From NCBI GenBank assembly GCA_011620345.1, contig WOZJ01000011.1, positions 1 to 39,530 on the forward strand: a stretch of DNA of 39,530 bases, given 5' to 3'. Positions 7,199 through 17,626 of the stretch are shown piece after piece. The notes under the pieces were generated by a model, which saw nothing but the letters and a program-made list of their open reading frames with translations, was not told the origin of the DNA and did no database searches. The position numbers and the translations under genes are program-made. Source of the stretch: Nitrospirota bacterium. Its GTDB lineage: Bacteria > UBA2233. Numbering within the stretch: the stretch's first letter is position 1; each line of letters starts with the position of its first letter.

Positions 7199-8001
7199 AT
7201 GGTGAACCCAGGGCAAGTCTCGATCAGGCAAATGCTGGAAGCCGGCGCTCATTTCGGGCATCAAGTGCGCAGGTGGAACCCAAAAATGAAGCCCTATATC
7301 TTCGGCCAGCGAAACGGCCTGTATATCATCGACCTTCAAAAGACCGTCAAGTTTTACGAAGAAGCCCTTACTTTCCTCAGGGAAGTTGGAGCACGCGGAG
7401 GAAAAGTGCTTTTCGTCGGCACAAAGCCTCAAACCCAGGAAGTTATTCGGGAACAGGCGAGCCGGTGTGGAATGCCCTATGTCATCAAACGCTGGCTTGG
7501 TGGGATGTTGACGAACTTCCCAACAATTCGAAAGACCGTGGAACGCCTAGAGCAGATTGAGCAGATGGAAAAAGAAGGCCAGCTCGAGCTGCACACCAAG
7601 AAGGAGGCGACGAAGCTCCGCAAGGAGCGCGAAAAGCTTTTGACCTACTTAGGAGGCATCCAAACGATGACGAGGCTTCCAGATGCCCTCTTCGTCGTAG
7701 ATACCAAGAAAGAGGCTATTGCGATCCACGAGGCAAACATCTTAGGAATTCCCGTCGTTGGGCTGGTAGATACAAACGGCGACCCTGACTTTGTCGAATA
7801 CATCGTGCCCGCCAACGACGACGCGATCAAATCGGTCCGGTTTTTTGCCTCTGGCGTCGCCGATGTCCTTTTGGAGGGCATGAGGCTGGCCAAAGACATG
7901 GGGATTCGCGTGGACATTCCTCAAGATGGCGCTGTCGCGCCGCAGGGCATGCCCTCGGGATCCATCGAGGAGACCTTTTTGGAGGAGGGTGTGAGCAAGG
8001 C

Positions 8002-8005
<4 letters not shown>
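7199..8005 (+). CDS. rpsB: 30S ribosomal protein S2
   Basis: A 268-residue S2 protein that binds the 30S subunit at the head-body junction and is needed for translation initiation. The N-terminus reads S-I-R-Q-M-L-E-A-G-A-H-F-G-H-Q followed by W-N-P-K-M-K-P-Y-I-F, the family hallmark, and the central part carries R-W-L-G-G-M-L-T-N. The ATG at 7199 matches the usual S2 start; the nearest strong ribosome site (GGGAGG) is about 16 bases away, longer than normal. It is the first gene of the classic rpsB-tsf-pyrH-frr set, and its stop overlaps the tsf start (ATGA). Confidence 0.98.
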
Positions 8006-9262
<1,257 letters not shown>

Positions 9263-9265
9263 GCG

Positions 9266-9838
9266 ATGGAAGGAAAAGAAGGCGGAGCCTCAGCACTTTT
9301 CGATGAAACAAGGCAATCTATGGAAAAGACGCTGGAGGTGTTTTCCTCTGAGCTCACCAGCGTGCGGACTTCAAGGGCGCATGCTGGGCTCATAGAACAT
9401 CTTAAGGTCAATTACTACGGGAGTACGCTCCCCATGAACCAGGTGGCTACACTTTCGGTCCAGGATGCCAGGACGCTCATCGTGGAGCCGTGGGACAAGG
9501 CCATGCTTGAACCCCTTCAGAAGGTTGTTCAAAGTGCCAACCTAGGGGTCGGCGTTGCGAGCGACGGGGCCAAGTTGAGGGTTTCAATTCCAGAGCTTAC
9601 CCATGAAAGGCGTATCGAGGTTGTCAAATACGTGCACAAGCTCGGGGAGGATGCCAAGGTGGCGCTCAGGAACGTGCGTCGTCATACCCTCGATAGGCTC
9701 AAGAACCTTCAGAAAGACAAGATCCTTTCCGAAGACGACCTTCATAGGGCCCAAGACGAGCTCCAAAAGCTTACCGACCGGTTTATCGAGCAGGCGGATG
9801 TGCTCTTGAACCGCAAGGAGCGCGAAATCCTGGCCTAA
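9266..9838 (+). CDS. frr: Ribosome recycling factor
   Basis: A 190-residue RRF that splits post-termination ribosomes together with EF-G. The R-T-S-R-A/H motif near residues 35-38, Y-Y-G-S-x-x-P-M-N-Q-V-A-T near 51-62, and R-V-S-I-P-E-L-T-H-E-R-R are all present, and the charged helical C-terminus is intact. The N-terminus is about five residues longer than in E. coli. In many proteobacteria uppS-cdsA-dxr follow frr; here a bifunctional-nuclease-family gene follows instead after 22 bases. Confidence 0.97.
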   Translation: MEGKEGGASALFDETRQSMEKTLEVFSSELTSVRTSRAHAGLIEHLKVNYYGSTLPMNQVATLSVQDARTLIVEPWDKAMLEPLQKVVQSANLGVGVASDGAKLRVSIPELTHERRIEVVKYVHKLGEDAKVALRNVRRHTLDRLKNLQKDKILSEDDLHRAQDELQKLTDRFIEQADVLLNRKEREILA

Positions 9839-9860
9839 GGACTTAGGAAGAGGATGCCTT

Positions 9861-10358
9861 ATGCTAAGTGAAGTCAAGGTAGCCGGATTGGTCAAGGATC
9901 CTTTTCAGGATACTTGGATCGTTATGCTCGAAGAGAAGGAGGGGAAGCGCGTTCTTCCCATATGGATCGGGCAGTTCGAGGCCCAAGCGATTCTTATGGA
10001 GATGGGCCATAAGACGCCGCCAAGGCCGCTCACGCACGACCTCATGAAGTCGCTGCTCATCGCGCTCGATGCGATCGTAGAGCATATTGTCGTCTGCGAT
10101 TTGGTGGGATCTACTTTTTATGCGAAACTTCATATCCAGAAGGACGGGAAAACGTTCGAGGTCGATGCAAGGCCGTCCGATTCGGTCGCTTTGGCCCTTA
10201 GGTTCCAGGCGCCGATCTACGTCGATGCCAAGGTCATTGACCAGGCAGGGCTCGAGAGCCCAAAGGGATTGGTCAAGGAGGCGAGGAAAGAGTCAGACAA
10301 TTGGATCGATGACATGTTTCGAGACCTCGAGGGGAAGGAGAAGGGTAAGGAGGAGTAA
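9861..10358 (+). CDS. Bifunctional nuclease (BFN/DUF151) family protein
   Basis: A 165-residue protein with the BFN domain across its first ~130 residues: the start V-x-G-L-V-K-D-P, the core L-P-I-W-I-G-x-x-E-A-Q-A-I, and V-D-A-R-P-S-D-S-V-A-L-A-L-R are diagnostic. Plant members have been reported to show DNase and RNase activity, but the role of bacterial members is poorly defined. A Lys/Glu-rich tail follows the domain. Its stop codon directly abuts the ATG of the ABC ATPase gene, so it is co-translated with the exporter block, yet no functional link is known. Confidence 0.93.
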   Translation: MLSEVKVAGLVKDPFQDTWIVMLEEKEGKRVLPIWIGQFEAQAILMEMGHKTPPRPLTHDLMKSLLIALDAIVEHIVVCDLVGSTFYAKLHIQKDGKTFEVDARPSDSVALALRFQAPIYVDAKVIDQAGLESPKGLVKEARKESDNWIDDMFRDLEGKEKGKEE

Positions 10359-11066
10359 ATGCTGGAGGTGTCTGGCCTAACGAAGCGCTACGGGGACATC
10401 CTCGCGGTTGACGACATCGGGTTTCAGCTGGAGAAGGGGGAAGTTGCCGCCTTTCTTGGGCCGAACGGTGCCGGGAAGACCACGACGCTTCGAATTGTAA
10501 CGGGCTATTTGCCTCCCACGGCGGGAGCAGTGCTTATTGGGGGGGTCGATTTGAGGCGCGAGCCTACAAAGGCCAAACGGATGGTCGGTTATCTCCCCGA
10601 AATCCCTCCGCTCTACCCGGAAATGCGGGTCGAGGGATACTTGCGGTTCGTAGGTAAGCTCAAGGGCCTTAGAAAGCAAGAGCTCGAAAAAGCAATCGAA
10701 GAGGCAATCGATCGTTGTCGGCTTAAAGATGTCCGGAAACGGTTTGTGTATGCTCTCTCTAAGGGTTACCGGCAACGGTTGGGGCTTGCCCAGGCGATTC
10801 TCGGAAACCCAGGGCTTTTGATTCTCGACGAGCCGACGGCCGGGCTGGACCCAGCCCAGATCGTCGATATGCGTTCGTTCATTCTGGAGCTCAAAGGCTC
10901 CCACACCATTCTTCTAAGTACCCATATCCTTTCCGAGGCGGCCCAGATTTGCAACCGTGTCCTGATCATTCACAAAGGAAAGCTGGTGGGCGACGGGACG
11001 CTCGAACAATTCGCAACGGGAAGGAGCCTCGAAGAAACTTATATGAGCCTGGTCGCGTATTCTTAA
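10359..11066 (+). CDS. ABC transporter ATPase, GldA-like
   Basis: A 235-residue ATPase with all core motifs: Walker A G-P-N-G-A-G-K-T-T (about 35-43), signature L-S-K-G-Y-R-Q-R, Walker B L-L-I-L-D-E-P-T-A-G-L-D-P, and the switch histidine in L-L-S-T-H-I. It belongs with the ABC-2 type exporters, most like the ATPase of the Gld-type system, because a GldF-like permease and a GldG-like auxiliary protein follow. Such systems outside Bacteroidetes have no proven gliding role; their substrate is unknown. Confidence 0.93.
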   Translation: MLEVSGLTKRYGDILAVDDIGFQLEKGEVAAFLGPNGAGKTTTLRIVTGYLPPTAGAVLIGGVDLRREPTKAKRMVGYLPEIPPLYPEMRVEGYLRFVGKLKGLRKQELEKAIEEAIDRCRLKDVRKRFVYALSKGYRQRLGLAQAILGNPGLLILDEPTAGLDPAQIVDMRSFILELKGSHTILLSTHILSEAAQICNRVLIIHKGKLVGDGTLEQFATGRSLEETYMSLVAYS

Positions 11067-11147
11067 CGATCTTTTAAGACGTTTGGTTGCCCTCTCCAGC
11101 TGAAGGGGGATGATAGACAAGAAGGCTATGGATAAGGGAAAACGCGT

Positions 11148-11921
11148 ATGCGCAAAACGATGACGATTGCCCTCAAAGACCTTCGTGCGTACTTTGTTTC
11201 ACCCATCGGCTACACCGTGCTGAGCGTATTCCTCTTGCTCACGGGCTGGCTGTTCAACGGGTTGATCAACCGTTACATCATGATCACCATGTACTACCAA
11301 CAGATGGGGAACCCCTCGGCGTTCAGGGATTTCAACCTCAATACTCAGATTTTGACGCCGTTTTTCCATAACATGGTCTTTGTGTTTATTTTTATTGTTC
11401 CCTTGTTTACGATGCGCCTGTTCGCCGAAGAACGAAAGATGCGCACCGACGAGCTGCTGATGACCCTCCCTCTTGAGGATATTCATATTCTCATGGGGAA
11501 GTTTTTCGCCGGCCTTTCGTTTTTAGGGATCGTCTTGATCTCTACCGTCGTATTCCCCATTCTGCTCGTCATTTACGGAAACCCGGACGTTGGCCCGATC
11601 TTTTCTGGGTATCTTGGGGTATTCCTTGTCGGGGCGGCCTTCGTTTCCGTCGGGCTGTTTGCTAGCTTCACGACAGAAAACCAGGTGGTCGCGGCTATAG
11701 TGAGCTTCGTAATTTTTCTTCTGCTATACCTTATCAATATCAACGTTCCCGAGGCCGAAAGTTCGTTTAAGTCGGTTTTGATGTACCTGTCTTTGTTCGA
11801 CCAGATGGATTCGTTCGCCAAGGGTTTGATCGCTTTGCCGAACATTGTTTACCTAGTCAGTTTCTGCGTTTTAGGTCTCTTTTTGGGGAAAATTGCAATT
11901 GAAATTCGGCGTTGGAGGTAG
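11148..11921 (+). CDS. ABC-2 type permease, GldF-like
   Basis: A 257-residue integral membrane protein with about six hydrophobic helices. The loop R-K-M-R-T-D-E-L-L-M-T-L-P-L after the second helix is a hallmark of GldF-type permeases, and the start (I-A-x-K-D-L-R-A-Y-F-V-S-P-I-G-Y) also fits the family. It pairs with the ATPase encoded 81 bases upstream. Its last codons supply the ribosome site (GGAGGT) for the GldG-like gene that follows, so the two are coupled. Substrate unknown. Confidence 0.92.
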   Translation: MRKTMTIALKDLRAYFVSPIGYTVLSVFLLLTGWLFNGLINRYIMITMYYQQMGNPSAFRDFNLNTQILTPFFHNMVFVFIFIVPLFTMRLFAEERKMRTDELLMTLPLEDIHILMGKFFAGLSFLGIVLISTVVFPILLVIYGNPDVGPIFSGYLGVFLVGAAFVSVGLFASFTTENQVVAAIVSFVIFLLLYLININVPEAESSFKSVLMYLSLFDQMDSFAKGLIALPNIVYLVSFCVLGLFLGKIAIEIRRWR

Positions 11922-11926
11922 CTTCC

Positions 11927-13444
11927 ATGCCCCTTCGGTTCAGGCCGCTTTTGTTTTTGGGGCTCTGTTGTCTCGCTTTCGGAGCGCTCTTCATTTTTTC
12001 GAGTCAAAGCGTTCTTGTCCTGTACTCGCGGGTCAACCTTGCGTTAGGAGGCCTGTGCATTCTTTCGTTCGTTGCGATCAACGCACGCTCCCTAAAAGCT
12101 TTTTTCCCCGGGAAGGAGGCAAGAAGGTTCTCCGAAACGACGGTGTATGCCCTGTTGTTCATCGGGACGATCGTCGCGCTGAACTTCTTTGCCTACCGGC
12201 ATCCAGTTCGTGCCGACTTGACCCAGGAAAAAGTGTTTACGCTCTCCGAGCAGTCGAAGGCGCTCCTTAGCGAGCTTCGCTCTCCCATCACGATCTATGC
12301 CTTTGTCAAAGGCGGCCAAGACCCTAGGGCCGAAGACTTGCTTAAAACGTATCATCACTACAACCCGGGGCTTGTACGCTACGAATTGGTCGATCCAAAC
12401 CAGCGGCCAGATTTGGCTGAAAAGTACGGCATCCGTCGTTATGGAGTCTTTGTCGTCACGGACGGTAGTCAGTTTCGTATGGCCGAGGAGGCGCTCGAAG
12501 AAAGCGTTACAAACGCAATGCTCGGGTTGCTGAAAACCAGAGACCGCGTCGTGTATCTTCTTGAAGGCCATGGGGAACGGGGGGTTCAGGACGGGAGCGA
12601 AGAAGGCCTCAAGGCGTTTATGGATCAGCTCGAGCGTGAAGGTTTTCGGGTGAAGTCCTTGTTGTTGGCGAGCGTAGGAAAAGTGCCGGACGATGCCAAT
12701 GTGCTTGCGGTTATCGGTCCGAAAAAGCCTTTTCTCAACGAAGAAATCGAGAGGATTAAGGCGTATCTCGATAAAGGTGGGAAGCTGTATTTCTGCCTTG
12801 ACCCCAACACGCAAACAAACCTCGAGCCTTTTTTGGCAAGCCTTGGGGTGGAGACGGGCAACGATATCGTGATCGATATGCAGCTTCGGCTATTTCAGGG
12901 GCCCGTTTTGGGGCTTGACCCTATCGTTCAGGACTACGAAATGCACCCGATTACCAAAAGCCTGACGGGTAGGACGTTGTTTTCCATGGTAAGGTCTATC
13001 CGGCCTAAGCGACCCCTGCCCAAAGGAGTGAGCGCAGAGCCGATCGTCAAGACCTCGCCGGCGAGCTGGGCCGAGACCGATATTCATCGAGTACTCGAGA
13101 AGTCGGAAGCCACGATGGAGGAGGAAAAAGATGTCCAAGGACCCATTCCGATTGCCGTAGCCTGGCAAAGGGGGGACGCGAGGATGGTCGTGTTCGGAGA
13201 CAGTGATTTTCTCAAGAACGCCTTCTTTAACAAACTCTTTAACGCGGACTTGGCGTTGAACGGCATGAACTGGCTTGCGGAGAACACGACGCTCCTTACG
13301 ATTCGCCCCAAAGGGGGAAAGGCGGCCTTCTTGTTCTTGACTCCGGCACAGATTGACACGATATTCGTGTTTGGCGTCCTGATAATTCCCCAGCTTCTGT
13401 TTGCCCTTGGGTTGATTGTCTGGGATTGGAGGAGGCGAGGCTGA
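11927..13444 (+). CDS. GldG-like ABC-associated auxiliary protein
   Basis: A 505-residue protein of the ABC-transporter auxiliary (GldG-like) family. It has N-terminal membrane segments (about residues 7-55 and 70-90), a large periplasmic part beginning with R-A-D-L-T-Q-E-K-V-F-T-L-S-E-Q-S, and a C-terminal membrane helix just before W-D-W-R-R-R-G. The sequence T-L-S-x-Q-S/T following a transmembrane segment is typical. ATG 11927 was chosen because GGAGGT lies 7 bases upstream. Its stop overlaps the ATG of the DUF4340 gene by one base. It probably forms the extracytoplasmic part of the exporter complex. Confidence 0.9.
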   Translation: MPLRFRPLLFLGLCCLAFGALFIFSSQSVLVLYSRVNLALGGLCILSFVAINARSLKAFFPGKEARRFSETTVYALLFIGTIVALNFFAYRHPVRADLTQEKVFTLSEQSKALLSELRSPITIYAFVKGGQDPRAEDLLKTYHHYNPGLVRYELVDPNQRPDLAEKYGIRRYGVFVVTDGSQFRMAEEALEESVTNAMLGLLKTRDRVVYLLEGHGERGVQDGSEEGLKAFMDQLEREGFRVKSLLLASVGKVPDDANVLAVIGPKKPFLNEEIERIKAYLDKGGKLYFCLDPNTQTNLEPFLASLGVETGNDIVIDMQLRLFQGPVLGLDPIVQDYEMHPITKSLTGRTLFSMVRSIRPKRPLPKGVSAEPIVKTSPASWAETDIHRVLEKSEATMEEEKDVQGPIPIAVAWQRGDARMVVFGDSDFLKNAFFNKLFNADLALNGMNWLAENTTLLTIRPKGGKAAFLFLTPAQIDTIFVFGVLIIPQLLFALGLIVWDWRRRG

Positions 13445-14796
13445 TGTCGTGGCGCACGCTAGGCGCCCTTGTCGCGTTTCTTCTGGTGTGCGGGTCTGTA
13501 TACTACCTAGAGGTCTACAGGCATCAAGAGGTACGACAAGGCGAGTCGGGAAAAAAGTTGCTGTCATTTCAGAAAGACAACGTCCGGGCGATCGAGATCA
13601 TCGAAGGCGACAAGCAAATACGACTTGCAAGACGCGGAGAGTACTGGTTTCTTGAGAAACCGATGGAATCGCTTGCATCGGCCGATGAGGTGAACTACTT
13701 GCTAGATGCGCTCCTTGGCATGGAAAAGAATGAAGAACTCACTCCGTCTGGCAGGTTGAGCCCGGTTGCATACGGAATCGGCCCTGGCTCCTCCGAGGTT
13801 CGGCTTACGCTTGAGGGCGGAAAGGTAGTTCGCCTGTGGGTGGGCAAGAAGGCACCCGTGGAGTACGCTCAGTATCTTGCGCTAGGAGAGCAAAGCCACG
13901 TTTTCCTCGTCAACTCCGTCCTGGACTACACCCTAGGGAAGAACGTGGACGAGTTCAGAGAGCGACGCTTGTTCGCCATGGGTGCGAACCAACCCGTGGA
14001 AGTCACAATTCGAACGAACGACGTTTCTTTGACCATACGGAAACAAGATGGGAGCTGGCGGGTGGAAAGCCCTAAAGAGCCCGAATACGACGATGCGGAG
14101 GTTTCGCTGCTTGGGACCGCGATTGAGGGACTAAAAAGACAAGAATTTCTTGACGACGTAGCAGCTGGGCTCAAGGAACGAATTCGCTCCGAGGTGAAGG
14201 GCCGCATCGAGGTCGTCACCAAAGAAGGCAAAAAATGGAACCTTTTGATCGGCCCGCAGGAGAAAGAATCGCACCTTGCCTTGCTAGAGCCCGGTAGCGA
14301 GGCCTTTCGTCTCACGAGTTACGACGTGAGCGCCATTTTAAAAACTCCGGTGGCGCTGCAGAAGAAAGAGGTGTTTTCTGTCTCGGGAAAAGACCTGCAA
14401 GAAATCCGGATCGTTCGTTATCTCCCTTACAGCAAAGCGGGAAACCTGACGTTTATCGTACGAAAGGAAGGGGAAGAATACGGCCTACTTCAAGGAGGCA
14501 AGCCCCGCAAGCCTGCTTATAACTTATCCATTTTTGTCGATAACCTGCTTGGGGTACGTGCACGAGATGTTCTCGAAGGGAAGCCCGAAGCGATCTCTAG
14601 CGTAGGCTTGGATAAGCCGGACTTTACGGTAACACTCGTTACCTCGGGCGGGTCCACCACGGAAGCCGCCTTGAAAAGGACGCAAAGGGACGGGGGAACT
14701 AAAGTCTTTTTGAAGGTTATGGGAAAGGATGCCTATTGCGAGGTCGATCCGTTACTATGGGATCGGTTGGATCGCTTAACCCGGCCGGTTTCTTGA
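13444..14796 (+). CDS. DUF4340 domain protein, partner of the Gld-type exporter
   Basis: A 450-residue protein with one N-terminal membrane anchor (about residues 7-22) and a periplasmic body containing repeated W-x-L/V-x-x-P and Y-G-L/I-x-x-P elements, the pattern of DUF4340 proteins. Members of this family are commonly the last gene after GldA, GldF and GldG-like genes, as here. The molecular role is not established. The start ATG overlaps the preceding stop (TGATG) and is preceded by GGAGG, showing tight translational coupling. The hrcA promoter region follows. Confidence 0.9.
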   Translation: MSWRTLGALVAFLLVCGSVYYLEVYRHQEVRQGESGKKLLSFQKDNVRAIEIIEGDKQIRLARRGEYWFLEKPMESLASADEVNYLLDALLGMEKNEELTPSGRLSPVAYGIGPGSSEVRLTLEGGKVVRLWVGKKAPVEYAQYLALGEQSHVFLVNSVLDYTLGKNVDEFRERRLFAMGANQPVEVTIRTNDVSLTIRKQDGSWRVESPKEPEYDDAEVSLLGTAIEGLKRQEFLDDVAAGLKERIRSEVKGRIEVVTKEGKKWNLLIGPQEKESHLALLEPGSEAFRLTSYDVSAILKTPVALQKKEVFSVSGKDLQEIRIVRYLPYSKAGNLTFIVRKEGEEYGLLQGGKPRKPAYNLSIFVDNLLGVRARDVLEGKPEAISSVGLDKPDFTVTLVTSGGSTTEAALKRTQRDGGTKVFLKVMGKDAYCEVDPLLWDRLDRLTRPVS

Positions 14797-14815
14797 GGGG
14801 GTTGCCAGTTATTGC

Positions 14816-14844
14816 CTTGACATTCCATTCGGCATGGACATTTA
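14816..14844 (+). promoter_or_regulatory. Candidate heat-shock type promoter of hrcA-grpE-dnaJ
   Basis: CTTGAC (14816-14821) and GACATTTA (14837-14844) are 15 bases apart, similar to sigma-32 sites (CTTGAAA and CCCCATNTA), though the -10 part lacks the C run. The same stretch holds a perfect TTGACA (14817-14822), but the best sigma-70 -10 (TATCTT) is 20 bases away. No CIRCE inverted repeat is seen before hrcA. Confidence 0.4.
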
Positions 14845-14887
14845 TCTTATTAGTAGAGAGAGTTTGCCTATTAAGCCCGAATGAGAA

Positions 14888-15892
14888 ATGCCACAAAAAA
14901 GAGTAAGCGCGGAGCGTGGTCATTTGAACGCAAGGGACGAGGATCTGCTCCGTCAGCTAGTTGAGTTGCATACGACAGCAGGGCGGCCGATCGGCTCAAA
15001 GGTTCTTTCGGAAAGGACAGGGGGGGGAGGTTTGTCTCCTTCTTCTATCCGGAACGCGATGGCCAAGTTAAAAAAGGAGGGTTACGTGTCTCAGCGCCAC
15101 CCTTCTGGCGGGCGCATCCCTACAGTGAAGGCCTACCGATATTACGCCGACCATCTACTCAAGCCCAGGAAGCCTTCCCCTGCCATGCTTCGCCGACTGG
15201 AAAATGGGCTTTCAGGGGCTCTTAACTGGAATGAGGGCGGAGGAGATTTCCTCATGCTTTCCCGTGTTTTGGCCACCCTATCCAATCAGGCTGGAATCGT
15301 CGCTCTTAAGCCTCCTAGCCGGAAACCTGGGCTTACGATTGCCGAAGGTATGAGTTTTGAAGGAAGGGCATTCTATGCCTTCTTGGAGCATATGCTTAAG
15401 AATCCTCTTGCCTTCCTGGGATCCATGCCCCTTAAGGCCGTCGGCTTGGAAATGAACCGCTGGAAGGCTTCGTTGTTGCTTTCAGTAACCGAGACGTCGC
15501 ATATCCAGGGTGGAGAAGGGGAGTTGGCGGTCTTCTGGGAAGGCATAGGCAACCTTGCGATGACCCCAGAGTTCGGCTCTACGGAAGGCTTGCGGCAGCT
15601 ATTTGAGATGCTAGAAGAGCGGGAGAGGATTGGAGAAGCCTTGATTCAGGCTATCCAAGCCCGTAAGCAACGGGTTGAAGTCTTGTTTTCGCGTCTGGAC
15701 CTTGGGCTTCGCTGGAAAACGGAATTATCCTACGTAGTCTCTACGCACGCATCCAAAGAGGCCGGGGATGTGGTGATAGGAGTTGTAGGGCCCATACGGA
15801 TGGACTATGCCAGTGTGGTTCCTTTTGTCGCCCATGTGGCGGGAATGCTCGAGGAAAGAACTGCGATAACGCTCAAGAGAGGCTTTTCTTAG
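14888..15892 (+). CDS. hrcA: Heat-inducible transcription repressor HrcA
   Basis: A 334-residue HrcA. The N-terminal winged-helix domain is clear (G-R-P-I-G-S-K-x-L-S, S-x-x-S-I-R-N-x-M-A-x-L, G-Y-V-S-Q-R-H-P-S-G-G-R-I-P-T), as is the family's C-terminal V-V-G-P-x-R-M-D-Y. HrcA binds CIRCE operators and is stabilised by GroEL. No CIRCE is visible in its own leader, so targets (for example groESL) would lie elsewhere. The ribosome site is weak (A-rich, no GGAGG). It heads a hrcA-grpE-dnaJ cluster in which dnaK is absent. Confidence 0.96.
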   Translation: MPQKRVSAERGHLNARDEDLLRQLVELHTTAGRPIGSKVLSERTGGGGLSPSSIRNAMAKLKKEGYVSQRHPSGGRIPTVKAYRYYADHLLKPRKPSPAMLRRLENGLSGALNWNEGGGDFLMLSRVLATLSNQAGIVALKPPSRKPGLTIAEGMSFEGRAFYAFLEHMLKNPLAFLGSMPLKAVGLEMNRWKASLLLSVTETSHIQGGEGELAVFWEGIGNLAMTPEFGSTEGLRQLFEMLEERERIGEALIQAIQARKQRVEVLFSRLDLGLRWKTELSYVVSTHASKEAGDVVIGVVGPIRMDYASVVPFVAHVAGMLEERTAITLKRGFS

Positions 15893-15904
15893 GAGGGAAT
15901 GACG

Positions 15905-16522
15905 ATGCCTGACGCTGAGGAAAGGACCTCGGGGCCGCAAAGCGGCTCCGAGGATGCAGGAACGGTTCAAGTCGCCGAAAGAACGAATACGCCCGCGCCA
16001 GAATCCATATCCGAGGGGGAAAGAGGGCTCTTGGATACGATCGATGCGTTAAAGGGCGAACTGGGTAAAAACGAGGAGCGTATCCGGGAGTTGGAAGACC
16101 TGCTTCTTAGGGGCAGGGCAGAGCTGGAAAACTTAAGAAAGAGGTTTCAAAAAGAATCGCAAGAAGCGTTGAAGTACGCGATCGACCCGTTCGTGAAAGA
16201 CCTGTTGCCCTCGATCGATAATCTTGAGCGGGCCCTCGAGGCGGCCAAAGGTACGGACAATAGCGAAGCGCTCCTCCAAGGGGTTACGCTTACGCTAGGC
16301 GAGCTCAATCGGACCCTCGCCAAACATGGGGTTCAAGAAGTAAAAAGTGTTGGGCTTGCCTTCGATCCCAGGGTTCACGAGGCAATCGAGAGTCAAGAGA
16401 CGGAAGATGTGCCAAGCGGCCATGTAGCGAAAGAATACCAAAAAGGATACGCCCTCCATGGCAGGCTGATTAGGCCCGCCAGGGTTAGCGTAAGCGCCAA
16501 CAGGGCAGTAAAAGAGCCCTAA
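15905..16522 (+). CDS. grpE: Nucleotide exchange factor GrpE
   Basis: A 205-residue GrpE, the exchange factor of DnaK. A charged, low-complexity N-terminal region (about 1-40) leads into a long coiled coil containing R-A-E-L-E-N-L-R-K-R, followed by the beta domain with the signature V-x-x-V-G-L-A-F-D-P-R-V-H-E-A-I. ATG 15905 is preferred over the ATG two codons earlier because AGGAGG then sits about 8 bases away. It lies 12 bases after hrcA and 15 bases before dnaJ. Confidence 0.95.
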   Translation: MPDAEERTSGPQSGSEDAGTVQVAERTNTPAPESISEGERGLLDTIDALKGELGKNEERIRELEDLLLRGRAELENLRKRFQKESQEALKYAIDPFVKDLLPSIDNLERALEAAKGTDNSEALLQGVTLTLGELNRTLAKHGVQEVKSVGLAFDPRVHEAIESQETEDVPSGHVAKEYQKGYALHGRLIRPARVSVSANRAVKEP

Positions 16523-16537
16523 ACTTCGAGGGAGATT

Positions 16538-17626
16538 ATGCCGAAGGACTACTATACAGCCTTGGGTGTCCACCCGGAGGCGACTCAAGAGGAGATCAAA
16601 AAGGCATACAGAAAGCTTGCGCTCGAGTTCCATCCCGACAGGAACTCCGGAGACAAGGGTGCCGAAGAGCGGTTTAAGGAGATCCAGGAGGCTTATGAGG
16701 TGCTTCGGGACCCTAAGAAGCGCTATGCGTACGATAATGCGGGTTTCGGGTTATCGGGCAATCTAGGCGGTTCGGGCAGCGCGTTTGAAGACCTGTTTGG
16801 CGACTTCTTTGAAGACTTCTTCGGGCGGGGAACGGGGAGGTCTAAGAGGGCAAAGCGAGGTGCAGACCTACGCTACGACCTCGAGATCACCCTTGAAGAA
16901 GCGCTCCATGGGGCGGAAAAGGTGATTACGGTTCCAAGGGAGGAAGCCTGTGGCGCTTGCAACGGGACGGGAGCCAGGGACGGGGTGGCATATGTCCCCT
17001 GCGGCCAATGCAAGGGCACCGGCCAAATTCGTTACGCTCAAGGTTTTTTTGCCGTTCAAAAACCTTGCATGGCGTGCCGCGGCACAGGTCGGATCGTTCG
17101 AGAACGTTGCGAGCCATGCCATGGAGCCGGGCACCAAGAGGTTATGGACAAGTTGACGGTCAACCTTCCTCCAGGAACCTACGAAGGAATGAGACTTCTT
17201 GTTGAAGGGAAGGGGCAACGCGGATCGAACGGTGGAACGCATGGGGACTTTTACGTCTACGTGAAGTTCAAGCCCCATGAGATGTTCGTTGTCCGAGGTC
17301 TAGACTTGCATGCCGACCTGGACGTCCATTTTGTGGAGGCTGCGCTTGGGGCGCAAAAGACGATACCGACACTCGAGGGCTCGACAGAAATTCGCATTCC
17401 TCAGGGGTTAAACAAGGAGCAAATGCTGAAGATTTCCGGCCTTGGGCTCGCCTTGTACGGAAAGCCTGGAAGGGGAGATCTGTACGTCCATCTTAACGTA
17501 GCATTCCCCAAAAAACTGACGGCAGAGCAACGGGACCTACTCGTCAAACTGGGTAAGGAGTTCGGCATCGAGGTGCCACAGGGCGAAGGCGGCCTGCTAG
17601 GCAGGATCAAGGGTGCTTTCCGTTAG
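16538..17626 (+). CDS. dnaJ: Chaperone DnaJ
   Basis: A 362-residue type I DnaJ. It shows the J domain with H-P-D near residue 33, a Gly/Phe-rich linker (about 68-100), and four C-x-x-C-x-G-x-G zinc-binding repeats (about 134-200). The C-terminal substrate-binding domains follow. It stimulates DnaK ATPase and delivers unfolded clients. dnaK itself is not between grpE and dnaJ. The 3' end overlaps the start of the LpoA-like gene by 14 bases. Confidence 0.97.
   Translation: MPKDYYTALGVHPEATQEEIKKAYRKLALEFHPDRNSGDKGAEERFKEIQEAYEVLRDPKKRYAYDNAGFGLSGNLGGSGSAFEDLFGDFFEDFFGRGTGRSKRAKRGADLRYDLEITLEEALHGAEKVITVPREEACGACNGTGARDGVAYVPCGQCKGTGQIRYAQGFFAVQKPCMACRGTGRIVRERCEPCHGAGHQEVMDKLTVNLPPGTYEGMRLLVEGKGQRGSNGGTHGDFYVYVKFKPHEMFVVRGLDLHADLDVHFVEAALGAQKTIPTLEGSTEIRIPQGLNKEQMLKISGLGLALYGKPGRGDLYVHLNVAFPKKLTAEQRDLLVKLGKEFGIEVPQGEGGLLGRIKGAFR

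Noticed and set aside
7168-7560. 130-codon + frame overlapping the rpsB start
   Set aside because: It lies out of frame over well-conserved rpsB sequence and shows no family features.
14797-14887. CIRCE operator before hrcA
   Set aside because: I looked for TTAGCACTC with its inverted copy and found only weak partial matches.
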